Positions 28,981 through 37,510 of a DNA stretch of 64,000 nt are shown here, in pieces. This DNA comes from Dokdonella fugitiva. Lineage in GTDB: Bacteria; Pseudomonadota; Gammaproteobacteria; Xanthomonadales; Rhodanobacteraceae. Positions within the stretch are counted from its first letter, which is position 1. The number at the start of each line of letters is the position of its first letter. Location: positions 212,091-276,090 of the forward strand of contig NZ_SLWQ01000007.1 of assembly GCF_004342425.1 (NCBI RefSeq), read 5' to 3'. The notes below the pieces were generated by a model. The model was not told the origin of the DNA and ran no database searches. It worked only from the letters and a program-made list of their open reading frames with translations. Made by a program: the position numbers and the translations under genes.

Positions 28981-31305
28981 ATGTCGTACATCAAGAGCCG
29001 CAAGCATCCCGTCGCCTGCGGTCCACGCACCACCGCCGCCACCCTCGCCACGGGCATCGCGCTCGCGATGTCACCACTGCACGCCGCCGATGCCGACGCC
29101 GATGCCCTCGCCGACGCGGCGGGAGCCAACAGCCTGCCGACGATCAACGTCGAAGGCCACGCCGTCGAAGGCTACAAGGTCGACACGATGGCCGGCCCGA
29201 AGTACCTCAAGCCGCTCGTCGACACGACGCAGACGATCCAGATCATCGCCGCGGACCTGATCCAGGAGCAGGCGGCGACGACCCTCACCGAGGCACTGCG
29301 CAACAGCGCGGGCGTCGGCACCTTCTACGCCGGCGAGAACGGCAACACGTCGACCGGCGACACGGTCTACATGCGCGGTTTCGACAGCTCCGGCAGCATC
29401 TACGTCGACGGCGTGCGCGACCTCGGCGGCATCTCGCGCGATACCTTCAACGTCGACCAGATCGAAGTCACCAAGGGTCCGTCCGGCAGCGATTACGGCC
29501 GCACCGCGCCGAGCGGCTCGATCAACCTCGTCAGCAAGCAGCCGCTGCTGGCCGAGCGCATCGGCGGCACGGTCGCCTACGGCAGCGGCAACCAGAAGCG
29601 CGCCACCGCCGACTGGAACACGCGCATCGACGGCCTCGACGGCGCGGCGTTCCGGTTGAACGTGATGGCGCAGGACAGTGGCGTGCCGGGCCGCCACGAG
29701 GTCGAGCGCGACCGTTGGGGCATCGCGCCGACGTTCGCGTTCGGGCTCGGCACGCCGACGCGCGTCTTCCTGGACCTGCTGCACCTGAAGCAAGACAACG
29801 TGCCTGATGGTGCGATCCCGACCATCGGCCTGCCGGGCTACACGTCGCCGGACCCGACCCGGCCCGGGATCGGCGCCGCGCCGCGCGTCGATCCGTACAA
29901 CTTCTACGGCACGCGCGACGACCACGACGACAGCAAGACCGACATGGCCACGCTGCTCGTCGAGCACGACTTCAGCGACGACCTGAAGCTCGTCAACACG
30001 ACGCGCTGGGGTCGCACGCACCAGCAGTACCTCATCACCTCGTTCACCGCGACCGCGGCGAACCTTGCCACGCCCGATATCACCGATCCGTCGACGTGGA
30101 CGCTCAAGCGCAGCAATCCGAACTTCAAGGACCTGACCAACCGCATCCTCACCAACCAGACCAACCTGCGCGTCCATTCGGAGTTCGGCCGCGTCGGCAA
30201 CGACGTCAGCACCGGCGTCGAGTTCACGCGCGAGGACGCGATCTCGACCGGCCTCGGCGCATTGAATGGCAGCACCTGGCCCGCTGCGAACCTGTACCGG
30301 CCCGACGCGCACGTCGGCGGCCTCGTCTGGGGCCGGAACGGCGCCTACGGTGACGGCCGCACCGACACCGAAGCGGCCTACCTGTTCGACACGATCACCT
30401 TCGACGAACGCTGGCAGGCGAACGCCGGCGTGCGGCTCGACCACTACGACACCGACTACCGCAGCGCGGTCGTCTGCACCACGAGCGGCGTGACCGCGTG
30501 CGGCAGCCTGCCCGCCGGCACGATCGTCCCGGGTGCGAATGCCGACAAGTCGGGCACGCTGTTCAACTGGAAGGCGGGCCTTCTCTACAAGCCGACCGCC
30601 GACAGCAGCGTCTACCTCAATTACGGTGTTTCGCAGCAGCCGCCGGGCGGCAATTCGCTCGCGTTCAGCACCTCCGCGAGCAGCCTCGACAACCCGATCT
30701 TCGATCCGCAGAAGGCGAAGACCGGCGAACTCGGCACGAAGTGGGAACTGTTCGACGCGAAGCTGCTGCTGACCGCCGCGCTGTACCGCACCGACATCAG
30801 CAACGAGATCGTGCAGGACCCGGTCGACCAGCTCTACTACCAGGTCGGCAAGAAGCGTGTCGAAGGCGTCGAGCTCGGCCTCGTCGGCAGGATCAGCGAA
30901 GCGTGGAGCATCTCCGCCGGTTACACGTCGATGGACGCGACCGTCGAGAAGGGCGGCCACGTCTCGCAGGACGGGTCCGACGACCTCGCCTACACGCCCG
31001 ACGCCGCGTTCACGGCGTGGACGACGTACAGGACGCCGTTCGGCCTCGTGCTCGGCGGCGGCGCGCGCTACACCGGCGAGATGAAGCGCGGCAACGACGG
31101 CGCGATCGGTACGCCGACCAAGGTCGATGCCTGGTGGGTGTTCGACGCGATGGCGAGCTATCCGGTCAACGAGCACTTCGACCTGCAGCTCAACGTGTAC
31201 AACCTGTTCGACAGGGACTACGTGGCCGCGATCAACAAGAGCGGCTATCGCTACAATCCGGGCGCGCCGCGCTCGGCGATGCTCACCGCTTCCTTCCGCT
31301 TCTGA
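28981..31305 (+). CDS. TonB-dependent siderophore receptor, Fiu-like
   Basis: A 774-residue outer-membrane receptor. After a long signal peptide and the segment LPTINVEGHAVEGYKVD comes the plug domain (TQTIQIIAADLIQEQAATTLTEAL, VYMRGFDSSGSIYVDGVRD, QIEVTKGPSGSDYGR), then a 22-strand barrel ending in aromatic Phe (MLTASFRF). The plug and barrel most resemble catecholate receptors of the Fiu/PiuA type, which also fits the piuC gene directly downstream. The start MSYIKSRKHPV at 28981 has GGAG upstream. A Fur-like site precedes it. Confidence 0.9.
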   Translation: MSYIKSRKHPVACGPRTTAATLATGIALAMSPLHAADADADALADAAGANSLPTINVEGHAVEGYKVDTMAGPKYLKPLVDTTQTIQIIAADLIQEQAATTLTEALRNSAGVGTFYAGENGNTSTGDTVYMRGFDSSGSIYVDGVRDLGGISRDTFNVDQIEVTKGPSGSDYGRTAPSGSINLVSKQPLLAERIGGTVAYGSGNQKRATADWNTRIDGLDGAAFRLNVMAQDSGVPGRHEVERDRWGIAPTFAFGLGTPTRVFLDLLHLKQDNVPDGAIPTIGLPGYTSPDPTRPGIGAAPRVDPYNFYGTRDDHDDSKTDMATLLVEHDFSDDLKLVNTTRWGRTHQQYLITSFTATAANLATPDITDPSTWTLKRSNPNFKDLTNRILTNQTNLRVHSEFGRVGNDVSTGVEFTREDAISTGLGALNGSTWPAANLYRPDAHVGGLVWGRNGAYGDGRTDTEAAYLFDTITFDERWQANAGVRLDHYDTDYRSAVVCTTSGVTACGSLPAGTIVPGANADKSGTLFNWKAGLLYKPTADSSVYLNYGVSQQPPGGNSLAFSTSASSLDNPIFDPQKAKTGELGTKWELFDAKLLLTAALYRTDISNEIVQDPVDQLYYQVGKKRVEGVELGLVGRISEAWSISAGYTSMDATVEKGGHVSQDGSDDLAYTPDAAFTAWTTYRTPFGLVLGGGARYTGEMKRGNDGAIGTPTKVDAWWVFDAMASYPVNEHFDLQLNVYNLFDRDYVAAINKSGYRYNPGAPRSAMLTASFRF

Positions 31306-31408
31306 TCCTCGCGCGCCGGCCGCCCGGCGGCCCGCGCGACGCTGGCAGGAAGCCACCGTCGACGGCGACGATGCGAGAATGGAGGCCCGCATCGCGTGGA
31401 CGCATCCC

Positions 31409-32086
31409 ATGCTGCTGCACATCCCCGCCATCCTCGACGCCCCGCGCATCGCGCACCTGCGCGCCGAGCTCGATCGGGCCGAATGGACCGATGGTCGCGA
31501 AACCGTCGGCGACCAGGGTGCGCGCGTGAAGCGCAACCTCCAGTTGCCGGACGCTTCGCCGCTGCGCCAGCGCCTCGGCGCGATCGTGCTCGATGCGCTC
31601 GCGGCGAGCGCGCTCTTCCATGCCGCGGCGCTGCCGCGGCGCACGCTGCATCCGCGCTTCAACCGGTACGAGGGCGGAGGCCATTACGGCTTCCACGTCG
31701 ACGGTGCGGTGATGGCCCTGCCCGGCGGCGAGCAGATGCGCAGCGACGTCTCCTGCACGCTGTTCCTCGCCGAGCCGGACGAATACGACGGCGGCGAACT
31801 CGTGATCAGCGACACCTACGGCGAGCACGAGGTGAAGCTGCCCGCGGGCGACCTGATCCTGTATCCATCGAGCAGCCTGCACCGCGTCGCGCCGGTCACG
31901 CGCGGCGCGCGCATCGCGGCGTTCTTCTGGGTGCAGAGCCTCGTGCGCGAGGATCGGCATCGACTCGCGCTGTTCGAACTCGATACGTCGATCCAGGCAC
32001 TCACGCGCAGCGGCGCCGACACCGCTGCGGTGCTGCGCCTGACCAACGTCTATCACAACCTGTTGCGCGAGTGGTCCGAAACGTGA
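31409..32086 (+). CDS. piuC: Fe(II)/2-oxoglutarate-dependent PKHD-type hydroxylase
   Basis: A 225-residue protein that closely follows E. coli YbiX/PiuC along its length. Iron ligands are His96 and Asp98 in YGFHVDGAV and His158 in YPSSSLHRVAPVTRG, with Arg168 for 2-oxoglutarate. It ends LYHNLLREWSET. The natural substrate of PiuC is not established; its gene usually accompanies an iron-regulated receptor, as here. The ATG at 31409 gives the family length; an in-frame ATG ten codons upstream is possible. Confidence 0.9.
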   Translation: MLLHIPAILDAPRIAHLRAELDRAEWTDGRETVGDQGARVKRNLQLPDASPLRQRLGAIVLDALAASALFHAAALPRRTLHPRFNRYEGGGHYGFHVDGAVMALPGGEQMRSDVSCTLFLAEPDEYDGGELVISDTYGEHEVKLPAGDLILYPSSSLHRVAPVTRGARIAAFFWVQSLVREDRHRLALFELDTSIQALTRSGADTAAVLRLTNVYHNLLREWSET

Positions 32087-32284
32087 GCCGCACCGCAGGC
32101 GTCCTGCGGGCCGCGCACGCAGGGCCCGCCTGTCCCGACCGTCGGTGCCGGTGAAGCGCGTCCGATCCGCTGCAGCGCTGCACGACGCTCGAATGCATCG
32201 GTACCGGAACGCAATTCGACGGGAAGGCACGAGGCGGTCCACGAGGCTCTGCCGTGGCAGGCACGGACCTCGCCGGCTGCAGCG

Positions 32285-33430
32285 CTATGCGGTGCGAACC
32301 TCGAGCGATGCCTGCGCGCTCGCAGCCCTGCGACGCAGCGCGGCGTTGCGCCGGCGCAGCACCCACATCCACAGGCCGCTCAGCGCGAACAACGGCATGA
32401 GCAACGCGGCCCCCGCGGCGACGATCCGCCCGGGCACGCCGAACCAGCTGCCCGAATGCAACGGGAACAACGACGCGATGAAACGACGGCCGCGTGGCTG
32501 GTCCGCGTACGCCTCGCGCGTGCGCACGCTGCCGTCGGCGGGATCGAGCTTGAGGCTGTCCCAGGCGCGATCGTGCGGGCTCGCCGCGGTCTGGTAGCGG
32601 ATCTCGAGCGCGCCATCGGCGGCGGTCGTCGTCGCGATGTTCGCGCGCGTCGCCTCCGGCGCTTCGCGCTGGAACGCAGCCCAGGCCGCATCGAGCGAGG
32701 CCGCGACTGGAGCGTCGCCCGCGGGCGCACGACGCTGCGGCGCGGGCACGCCGGCGAGCCCGTTGAGCGCGTTGCGATAGAAGTCGTACGACCACCAGAG
32801 GCCGGTCGCTGCGGCGAGCAGGTACGGGACCAGCAACCAGGTGCCGACGACCGCGTGCAACTGCCACCAGAATCCGCGCCCTTTCGCGGCAGTGTTCATG
32901 CGCAGCCACGCCGAGGGCGAACGCGCGCGACGCGGCCAGCGCAGGTAGATGCCGGTCGCGATGAACACGAACATGAGCGCGGTGCTCGCGCCGACGATCT
33001 GCTTGCCGACGGGACCCGCGGCGAGATTGCGATGGATCCGCTCCGCCGAGGCGAAGAACGCCTTGCCACGCTCCGCGCCGAGCACGGCGCCCGAGTACGG
33101 ATCGAGCGCGACCTCGGTCGGCCGCGCGCCCGCGCGCGCGAGGCGCACGCCGACCGCATGATCCGGCCCCTCCCAGGAAACGCTGCGCACCGTATACCCG
33201 GGCATCGCCGCACGTGCCGCCTCGATCCAGCGATCCGGCGTCTGCAACGCGCGCCCGGCCGCATCGACGTGCAACGCCGGGTTGAGCCACGCCAGCACCG
33301 GCTGCTCGAGCCCGAGCAGCCCGCCCGTGAGCCCCACCGCACCCAGCACGAGCCCGGCACTGATACCAGCCAGCCAGTGCAGCCGAAACAGCACGCGTTT
33401 GAGCAACGAAGGACGCACGACCGGATCCAC
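32285..33430 (-). CDS. PepSY-associated membrane protein, iron-related
   Basis: A 381-residue PepSY_TM protein with four transmembrane helices. Helix 1 is RLHWLAGISAGLVLGAVGLTGG, followed by a periplasmic PepSY-like region, a middle His-rich segment (ERIHRNLAAG, WWQLHAVVGTWLLVPYLL) and a last helix LFALSGLWMWVLRRR. Such proteins are often encoded next to TonB receptors, and some act as inner-membrane siderophore reductases (FoxB-like). The start is uncertain. The frame is open to a TTG at 33475, but a Fur-like site lies there, so the GTG at 33430 is preferred. Confidence 0.8.
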   Translation of the reverse strand: MDPVVRPSLLKRVLFRLHWLAGISAGLVLGAVGLTGGLLGLEQPVLAWLNPALHVDAAGRALQTPDRWIEAARAAMPGYTVRSVSWEGPDHAVGVRLARAGARPTEVALDPYSGAVLGAERGKAFFASAERIHRNLAAGPVGKQIVGASTALMFVFIATGIYLRWPRRARSPSAWLRMNTAAKGRGFWWQLHAVVGTWLLVPYLLAAATGLWWSYDFYRNALNGLAGVPAPQRRAPAGDAPVAASLDAAWAAFQREAPEATRANIATTTAADGALEIRYQTAASPHDRAWDSLKLDPADGSVRTREAYADQPRGRRFIASLFPLHSGSWFGVPGRIVAAGAALLMPLFALSGLWMWVLRRRNAALRRRAASAQASLEVRTA

Positions 33431-33456
33431 GCAAGGGCAAGCCCCGATTGGATCAC

Positions 33457-33476
33457 AAATGCGAATCGTTCTCAAT
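33457..33476. promoter_or_regulatory. Fur-box-like site between the PepSY gene and a small ORF
   Basis: On the minus strand it reads ATTGAGAACGATTCGCATTT, close to the AATGAGAATNATT Fur core, in the only AT-rich patch of the region. It overlaps the start codon of the rightward 94-residue ORF and lies upstream of the leftward PepSY gene. Confidence 0.6.
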
Positions 33477-33743
33477 ATTATTAGCGGTATTCAGCAAAGC
33501 CTTCGACGGAGCGGCGAAAACGCGCAGGTCGCCGACCTGCAGCAGCAGTGCGAGACGCTCGTCGCGGGTGACCTCGCCGACGGGCCGTGCCGGTTCGATC
33601 CGGGCGCCGACGTCGTGCCGTTCGATGCGATCGTGCGGCCACGCCCGGCGCAGGCCGCGGCGGCGCCACCTGCGCATTCGCCGCACGAGCGCCGGCCGTC
33701 GCCGGCCGCGGCAACGCGGCGCATCCGCGCGAACGAGCGCTAG
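33459..33743 (+). CDS. Hypothetical 94-residue protein
   Basis: A frame starting MRIVLNIISGIQQSLRRSG with a Gln-rich middle (VADLQQQCETLVAGDLAD) and a Pro/Arg-rich end. From codon 20 onward nearly every third base is G or C, as in real genes of this genome, which is the main support. No family is recognised. The ATG at 33459 lies within a Fur-like site and has no ribosome-binding site, so the true start may be elsewhere or the frame may be spurious. Confidence 0.35.
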   Translation: MRIVLNIISGIQQSLRRSGENAQVADLQQQCETLVAGDLADGPCRFDPGADVVPFDAIVRPRPAQAAAAPPAHSPHERRPSPAAATRRIRANER

Positions 33744-33769
33744 GACCGATCGGGAACGCGTCGCTTGCT

Positions 33770-33850
33770 CCGTGGGCTCCGTGTTTCAATCTCTTCCTGC
33801 TGCTCCTCCTTCGTGCCCTTCGCGTTTCGGTCTTCCGCTTTTTCCTAGAA
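33770..33850. repeat. CGTGTTTCA/CACGAAGG-type dispersed repeat
   Basis: The segment carries GTGGGCTCCGTGTTTCAATC followed by CTCCTTCGTGCCCTTCGCG. The same words recur, direct or inverted, at 35968-36056, 36419-36508 and 49674-49812. It directly precedes the response regulator. Confidence 0.55.
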
Positions 33851-33857
33851 TGCACCC

Positions 33858-34538
33858 ATGCGCATCCTGATCATCGAAGACGATGCCGCGATCGCCGATG
33901 CGATCGGCGCCGCGCTGGCCCATGCCGGCCATGCGGTCGACCGGCTCGACAACGGGCGCCAGGCCGACGCGGCGTTGCGCGATCATCCCTATGATCTCGT
34001 CGTGCTCGATCTCGGCCTGCCCGACGTCGACGGCGTCGAGTTGCTGCGCCGTCTGCGCAGCCGCGCCGACGCGGTGCCGGTGCTCGTCGCGACCGCGCGC
34101 GAGGAACTCGAGGAACGCGTGCGCACGCTCGACCTCGGCGCCGACGACTACCTCGTCAAGCCGTTCGCGCTGCGCGAGTTCGAAGCGCGCGCCCGCGCGC
34201 TGCTGCGCCGGCGCACGACCCAGGGCGTGCCGGAGCTGCAGCTCGGCCGCATGCGCCTGGACCTGCCGCGCCGGCGCGCGCAGGTCGACGACACGGCGCT
34301 CGAACTCACGCCGCGCGAGTTCGGCCTGCTCGAGGCGCTCGCCTCGCGGCTCGACCGCGTGATGAGTCGCGAGCAATTGATCGAAGCGCTGTGCAGCTGG
34401 GACACGACGCTCACCGACAACGGCCTGGACATCGCGGTGTACCGCCTGCGCCGCAAGCTCGACGGCAGCGGCGTGCGCATCCGCACCGTGCGCGGGCTCG
34501 GCTACCTGCTCGAAGCGGGCGACGGGGCGGGCGGGTGA
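33858..34538 (+). CDS. OmpR-family response regulator
   Basis: A 226-residue two-component regulator. The receiver domain has the acidic pair IIEDDAAIAD, the phospho-acceptor Asp51 (VVLDLGLPDVDG) and Lys in YLVKPFALRE. The C-terminal winged helix has LTPREFGLLEALASR and VYRLRRKLDGSGVRIRTVRGLGYLLE. Most similar in style to the QseB/PmrA/TctD group. A TAGAAT box ends six bases before the ATG, suggesting a leaderless transcript. It pairs with the kinase 28 bases downstream. Confidence 0.92.
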   Translation: MRILIIEDDAAIADAIGAALAHAGHAVDRLDNGRQADAALRDHPYDLVVLDLGLPDVDGVELLRRLRSRADAVPVLVATAREELEERVRTLDLGADDYLVKPFALREFEARARALLRRRTTQGVPELQLGRMRLDLPRRRAQVDDTALELTPREFGLLEALASRLDRVMSREQLIEALCSWDTTLTDNGLDIAVYRLRRKLDGSGVRIRTVRGLGYLLEAGDGAGG

Positions 34539-34566
34539 GCGAGCGCCTGCGCATGATCGGACCGCG

Positions 34567-35952
34567 ATGACGCGCGCGCCCCGCCCTACCAGCCTGCGCC
34601 GGCGCCTGCTGACGATCCTCGTCGTGCCGATGGCGCTGGCGTGGCTCGGCAGCGGCGTGCTCATCTACGTGCTCGCGCTGCACTACGCGAACATCAGCTA
34701 CGACCGCTCGCTCGCCGACGGCGCGCGTGCACTCGAACGCCTCATCCGCAGCGACTCCGGCCACGACGAGCTGAGCCCGCAGGTGCGCATCCTCATGGAG
34801 TACGAGTCGGCGGAGCCGACCTGGTACGCCGTGCGCAGCCTGCGCCACGGCGTGCTCGCGTCGAACTTCGACCTGCCCGTGCCGGCGCCGGTGCCGGCGA
34901 TCGGCGCGCCGCCGCGGCTCGATTCGATCGTCGCCGACGGCCGCCCCCTGCGCATCGCCTCGCTCGCCCTCGCGGGCGAGGACGGCAGCGACGCGATCAT
35001 CGTGTCCGTCGCCGAGACGCTCGGCGAGCGCCACGCGCTCGCGCGCGAGATCCTCGTCGGCACGCTGCCGATCGTGCTTCTGCTGATCGCGCTGGTGCTC
35101 GTGCTGGTGTGGTTCGGCGTCACGCGCGGCCTGCGCCTGCTCGATCCGCTCGTCGAGCAGCTCGCGCAGCGTCGCGCGCGCGACCTGTCGCCGCTGGACC
35201 AGCGCGAAGTGCCGCTCGAGATCCGACCGCTCACGCAGACGATCGACGCCCTGCTCGCGCGCCTGCGCGAGCTGCTCGAGCTGCAGGAACGCTTCATCGC
35301 CGACGCCGCGCACCAGTTGCGCACGCCGCTCGCCGGCCTGCGCCTGCAGGCCGAGCGCGCGCTCGGCGATCCCCGGCCCGACAGCGTGCGCGACGCGCTC
35401 GTGCACGTCGAGCGCCTGTCCGCGGGCGCCGGCCGCGCCGCCGGGCAGCTGCTCGCGCTCGCGCGCGCGCAGACCGGCGAGAACCGCATCGAATGGAGCA
35501 CCGTCGACCTCGCCCGCCTCGCGCGCGAGCATGTCGCCGAGCGCGTGCCCGACGCGCTCGCCGCGCGCATCGACCTCGGCTACGAGGGCCCGCTGCACGG
35601 CGCCGACGTCGCCGGCGACGCGGTGATGCTGCGCGAAGCACTCGTCAACCTCGTCGACAATGCGCTCACCTACGCCGGCGAAAACGGCTCGGTCACGGTA
35701 TCGCTCGAATGCGAACTGCGCACGATCGTGCTCGCGGTCGAGGATTCCGGCCCCGGCGTCGCCGAGGAATGGTGGCCGCGCCTCGGCGAACGTTTCTTCC
35801 GTCCGCCCGAGAGTCGCCGCGAAGGCTCCGGGCTCGGCCTCGCCATCGTCCGCCGCATCGCCGACAGCCACGGCGCCGCCGTCATGTTCGGCCGCGGCCG
35901 CGACGGCCGCGGCCTGCGCGCGACGCTCCGCTTCGCCGCGGTTGCGAAGTGA
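34567..35952 (+). CDS. Sensor histidine kinase
   Basis: A 461-residue membrane kinase. Transmembrane helices lie at about residues 14-38 and 163-183, bounding a periplasmic sensor of about 120 residues of the 2CSK_N type found in TctE-like kinases. The HisKA box is ERFIADAAHQLRTPLAGLRL with His249, followed by the N box (LVNLVDNALTYAG), G1 (DSGPGV) and G2 (GSGLGLAIVRR). It phosphorylates the response regulator encoded just upstream. The signal sensed is unknown. Confidence 0.92.
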   Translation: MTRAPRPTSLRRRLLTILVVPMALAWLGSGVLIYVLALHYANISYDRSLADGARALERLIRSDSGHDELSPQVRILMEYESAEPTWYAVRSLRHGVLASNFDLPVPAPVPAIGAPPRLDSIVADGRPLRIASLALAGEDGSDAIIVSVAETLGERHALAREILVGTLPIVLLLIALVLVLVWFGVTRGLRLLDPLVEQLAQRRARDLSPLDQREVPLEIRPLTQTIDALLARLRELLELQERFIADAAHQLRTPLAGLRLQAERALGDPRPDSVRDALVHVERLSAGAGRAAGQLLALARAQTGENRIEWSTVDLARLAREHVAERVPDALAARIDLGYEGPLHGADVAGDAVMLREALVNLVDNALTYAGENGSVTVSLECELRTIVLAVEDSGPGVAEEWWPRLGERFFRPPESRREGSGLGLAIVRRIADSHGAAVMFGRGRDGRGLRATLRFAAVAK

Positions 35953-35967
35953 TCCCGTCATCGAGAC

Positions 35968-36056
35968 CCGAAGCCCGGGACACGAAGGAAAGCAGGATCG
36001 GGAAAAGCGTCGGCTTGATTCTCCGGGAGCCTTGCTTCCCTTCGTGTTTCAGGCGT
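35968..36056. repeat. CACGAAGG...CGTGTTTCA dispersed repeat
   Basis: An imperfect inverted pair: GACACGAAGGAAAGCAGG at the left and GCTTCCCTTCGTGTTTCAGG at the right, around 30 bases apart. It lies between convergent genes (kinase and Rieske ferredoxin), where a hairpin could act as a two-way terminator. Confidence 0.6.
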
Positions 36057-36070
36057 GAGCTCCCGAATCC

Positions 36071-36385
36071 TCAACTCCGGTCATCGCGCGTCCAGACGGC
36101 GCCGGCTTCGACCTTGACCGGGAACTTCGCGGTGGGTTCGTACGCGGGCGGGCACAGGGCGGCGCCACTCGTGATGTCGAAGCGCGCGCCGTGGCGGGGG
36201 CATTCGATCTCGCGCCCTTCGATGACACCGCCGGTAAGCTCGCCGCCGTCATGCGTGCAGACGTCCTCGATCGCGTAGTAGTCGCCGTCGAGGTTGAACA
36301 CTGCGATCGGCGTGTCGCCATCCCACACCACGCGATACTCACCGGGCAGCAGCTCGGCGGTCGTACACACACGCACCCAATTCAT
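36071..36385 (-). CDS. Rieske [2Fe-2S] ferredoxin
   Basis: A 104-residue Rieske protein. The cluster ligands are CTHDGGEL (Cys, His) and CPRHGARFD (Cys, His), in the spacing of non-haem oxygenase ferredoxins (NirD/BphF-like). It is the last gene downstream of the suf operon, an association seen in other bacteria that have SufU-type operons. It is separated from sufU-GNAT by a repeat. An electron-transfer role tied to Fe-S assembly or to an oxygenase is possible. Confidence 0.88.
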   Translation of the reverse strand: MNWVRVCTTAELLPGEYRVVWDGDTPIAVFNLDGDYYAIEDVCTHDGGELTGGVIEGREIECPRHGARFDITSGAALCPPAYEPTAKFPVKVEAGAVWTRDDRS

Positions 36386-36418
36386 CGCTTGTCGCTCCGT
36401 GGCCGGATCGGGAATCGA

Positions 36419-36508
36419 AGATGAAACACGGAAGCACACGAAGGAAGCTTGGAACTCCGCCTTCTGTTCTGTGGGCTCCGAGTGCCTCGTGTTTCAGGCT
36501 TTGCGGCG
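36419..36508. repeat. CACGAAGG...CGTGTTTCA dispersed repeat
   Basis: GATGAAACACGGAAGC then CACACGAAGGAAGC at the left, and CTGTGGGCTCCGAGTGCC then TCGTGTTTCAGG at the right, form an inverted pair. It separates the Rieske gene from the rest of the suf operon. Confidence 0.6.
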
Positions 36509-36517
36509 CCCTCGAAC

Positions 36518-37507
36518 CTAAAGTGCCTTCACGAGCAACTCGAAGCGCAGGTCGTCGCGCTTCGGGATGCCGAAGCGCTCGTCGCCGTACGGGAACGGCT
36601 TGTACTGGCCGGTGCGGCGGTAGCCGCGGCGTTCGTACCAGGCGATGAGTTCGTCGCGGATCGAGATCACGGTCATCTGCATCTCGCGGCACGCCCACTC
36701 CTCGCGCGCGATGCGTTCTGCTTCGGCGAGTACCGCGCGGCCGATGCCGCCCCCCTGCAAGCGCGGGCGAACCGAGAACATGCCGAAATAGGCCGCGTCG
36801 CCTTGCCGTTCGACGTGCGCGCAGGCGAGCAGGCCATCGGCCGATTCGGCGAGCAGGACCTTGCTGTGCGGCGCGGCGAGCAGCGCGGCGACACCCGCCG
36901 CGTCGGTGCGCCGGCCGTCGAGCATGTCCGCTTCGGTGGTCCAGCCCTGCTTGCTGCCTTCGCCGCGATAAGCCGACTGCACGAGATCGACGACGGCCTC
37001 GACGTCGGCGTCGGTCGCTGCGCGGAACGCGAACGGTGCGATGGCGGTACGGGCGTGCATCCGGATCTCCGTTTCAGTGGTCGCGGCGGTCGAGCCGGCC
37101 AGTGCGGCGCGCAGCGTCGCCCATGGCAGCAGCGCGCATTTTCGCCGCGCGGGATGCTGCTGCAAACCGGCCATTGCCGCGAGCGCCTCGAGGCCGGCCG
37201 CGTCGCCGCGGCCCTCGATATAGGCGGCGAAGCGCCCGCCGAGCACCTCAACCGCCGCGGCGTCGAGGCCTTCGACGAGTTCGCCGAGCATCGAGGCGGT
37301 CGCGACCGTGACCGCACAGGCTTCGCCCGAATGGCGCAGCTCGGCGATGCGCCCGTCGACACAGCGCAACTCGATGCGCAGGCGGTCGCCGCAGAGCGGA
37401 TTCACGCCGTCGGCCGCGTGCGTGCACGCGTCCAGCCGCCCGCGGTTGCGCGGGTTGCGGCGATGCTCGAGCACGAGCTGCGGGTACAGTGGACCGGCGT
37501 CGTCCAT
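36518..37507 (-). CDS. sufU: SufU-like scaffold fused to a GNAT acetyltransferase
   Basis: A 329-residue two-domain frame. Residues 1-145 are SufU: PLYPQLVLEHRRNPRNRG, Cys39 and Asp41 in NPLCGDRL, Cys64 in SGEACAVTVATASML and Cys124 in RRKCALLPW, the full zinc/sulfur-acceptor set of SufS-partner SufU. Residues 150-329 are a complete GNAT domain (FSVRPRLQGGGIGRAVLAEAERIA). An in-frame ATG at residue 150 (37058-37060) has CGGAGATCCGG just before it, so the GNAT half could also be made alone. A TGA in another frame lies 20 bases upstream of that ATG, so loss of a stop by a small indel may have made the fusion. Confidence 0.85.
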   Translation of the reverse strand: MDDAGPLYPQLVLEHRRNPRNRGRLDACTHAADGVNPLCGDRLRIELRCVDGRIAELRHSGEACAVTVATASMLGELVEGLDAAAVEVLGGRFAAYIEGRGDAAGLEALAAMAGLQQHPARRKCALLPWATLRAALAGSTAATTETEIRMHARTAIAPFAFRAATDADVEAVVDLVQSAYRGEGSKQGWTTEADMLDGRRTDAAGVAALLAAPHSKVLLAESADGLLACAHVERQGDAAYFGMFSVRPRLQGGGIGRAVLAEAERIAREEWACREMQMTVISIRDELIAWYERRGYRRTGQYKPFPYGDERFGIPKRDDLRFELLVKAL

Positions 37508-37510
37508 CGA

